Shown here one piece after another: positions 63,439 to 64,000 of a stretch of 64,000 bases of DNA. Position numbers and translations under genes: made by a program. Within the stretch, counting starts at the first letter, position 1, and every line of letters starts with the position of its first letter. The notes beneath the pieces are model-generated. The model did not search any database and was not told where the DNA came from. It saw only the letters and a list, made by a program, of their open reading frames with translations. Source of the DNA: Nocardia cyriacigeorgica GUH-2. Its GTDB lineage: Bacteria; Actinomycetota; Actinomycetes; Mycobacteriales; Mycobacteriaceae. The DNA lies in contig NC_016887.1 in the NCBI RefSeq assembly GCF_000284035.1, positions 1,488,001 to 1,552,000 of the forward strand, in the 5' to 3' direction.

Positions 63439-64000
63439 ATGCCTACCTCCGCCAGGACCATCGGTATCGCCACCCTCGCCGCGGCCGCCTTCGCGCTGTC
63501 GGCCTGCGGCTCCGACGACAGCTCCGACACCGACGCCGCGGCCACCAGCACCGCCGCCACGAGCGCGCGCGCCGCCACCGGCGCCCCCACCCCGAAGCCG
63601 TCCACCGGGCGCGAATGCACCGCCGAGGACATCGGCGTCACCGGCGGCTTCGGTGAGGCCCCGACCATCACCATCCCCGACGACTGCGATCCGCCGAAGC
63701 AGCTCATCGTCAAGGACCTCGTCACCGGCTCCGGCCCGGGCGCGCAGCCCGGCCAGGAACTGAAGATGAACTACACACTGGTGACCTGGTCGGACAAGCA
63801 GAAGCTGGACAGCTCCTTCGACCGCGGCGAACCGTTCGAGCTCACTCTCGGCGCCGGCATGGTCATCCCGGGCTGGGACCAGGGCCTCGAGGGCGTCCAG
63901 GAAGGCACCCGCCGGCTGCTGATCATCCCGCCCGACCTCGGCTACGGCGCGGGCGGCAACGGCATCAAGCCGAACGAGACCCTCGTCTTCGTCACCGACG
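63439..64000 (+). CDS. FKBP-type peptidyl-prolyl isomerase lipoprotein (cut by window edge)
   Basis: The ATG opens a frame that runs off the window after 187 codons. A lipoprotein signal peptide ends in FALSAC with the lipidated C23, followed by an Asp/Thr/Ala-rich linker. The rest is an FKBP domain: LIVKDLVTGSGPGAQPGQ, FDRGEPFELTLGAGMVIPGW, and GLEGVQEGTRRLLIIPPDLG ending near YGAGGNGIKPNETLVFVTD. It should assist folding of exported proteins at the outer face of the membrane. The last strand lies beyond the window. Confidence 0.92.
   Translation, partial: MPTSARTIGIATLAAAAFALSACGSDDSSDTDAAATSTAATSARAATGAPTPKPSTGRECTAEDIGVTGGFGEAPTITIPDDCDPPKQLIVKDLVTGSGPGAQPGQELKMNYTLVTWSDKQKLDSSFDRGEPFELTLGAGMVIPGWDQGLEGVQEGTRRLLIIPPDLGYGAGGNGIKPNETLVFVTD

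Overview
The window is high-GC actinobacterial DNA, most likely from the Mycobacteriales and probably a Nocardia-like genus. The signs are a complete ESX (type VII secretion) locus with EccA-E, MycP, PE, PPE and EspG, a PknG-type kinase with a rubredoxin motif, a WhiB protein, a 180-kDa-class NAD-glutamate dehydrogenase and many GTG starts with GTGA/ATGA overlaps. The genus is an inference. I see no rRNA, tRNA, CRISPR array or insertion sequence.

Layout. 1-3.9 kb: the end of a VirB4/TraC-like ATPase, a polytopic VirB6/TrbL-like membrane protein and a degenerate NlpC/P60-like protein, so a type IV secretion-like block cut by the window edge. 3.9-6.7 kb, minus strand: two tandem lytic transglycosylases. 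7.1-22.8 kb: a long run of ESX-associated and putatively secreted proteins (EspB-, EspL-, EspH-, EspC- and EspK-like proteins, two proteins sharing a new C-terminal domain, and an NlpC/P60 hydrolase with a suspected double frameshift). 22.9-42.1 kb: the ESX core, in the order eccA-eccB-eccC-PE-PPE-esxB-esxA-espG-espI-eccD-mycP-eccE-espR-like, followed by two membrane accessory proteins. 42.2-52.7 kb: an amino-acid metabolism block with NAD-glutamate dehydrogenase, an SPFH/zinc-ribbon protein, an asparagine permease and PknG. 52.7-64 kb: regulators (DUF1707, WhiB, MerR, LuxR/NB-ARC), two Gly-rich secreted proteins, a RibD-like reductase, a serine hydrolase, a phosphoketolase and an FKBP lipoprotein that runs off the window.

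The genes suggest one wall-spanning secretion system. EccB-E form the membrane complex, EccA and EspG handle PE/PPE-type substrates, and MycP processes substrates. Several peptidoglycan hydrolases next to the locus may open the wall.

Two palindromic intergenic motifs are the most unusual observation. Motif A, TTCCCA-N4-TGGGAA and close variants, lies upstream of many ESX transcription units and also of pknG and whiB. Motif B, a 20-bp dyad GTRCCGYTAN-NTARCGGTAC, lies upstream of gdh, the SPFH gene, ansP and both Gly-rich secreted proteins. Each looks like a regulon whose regulator is unidentified.
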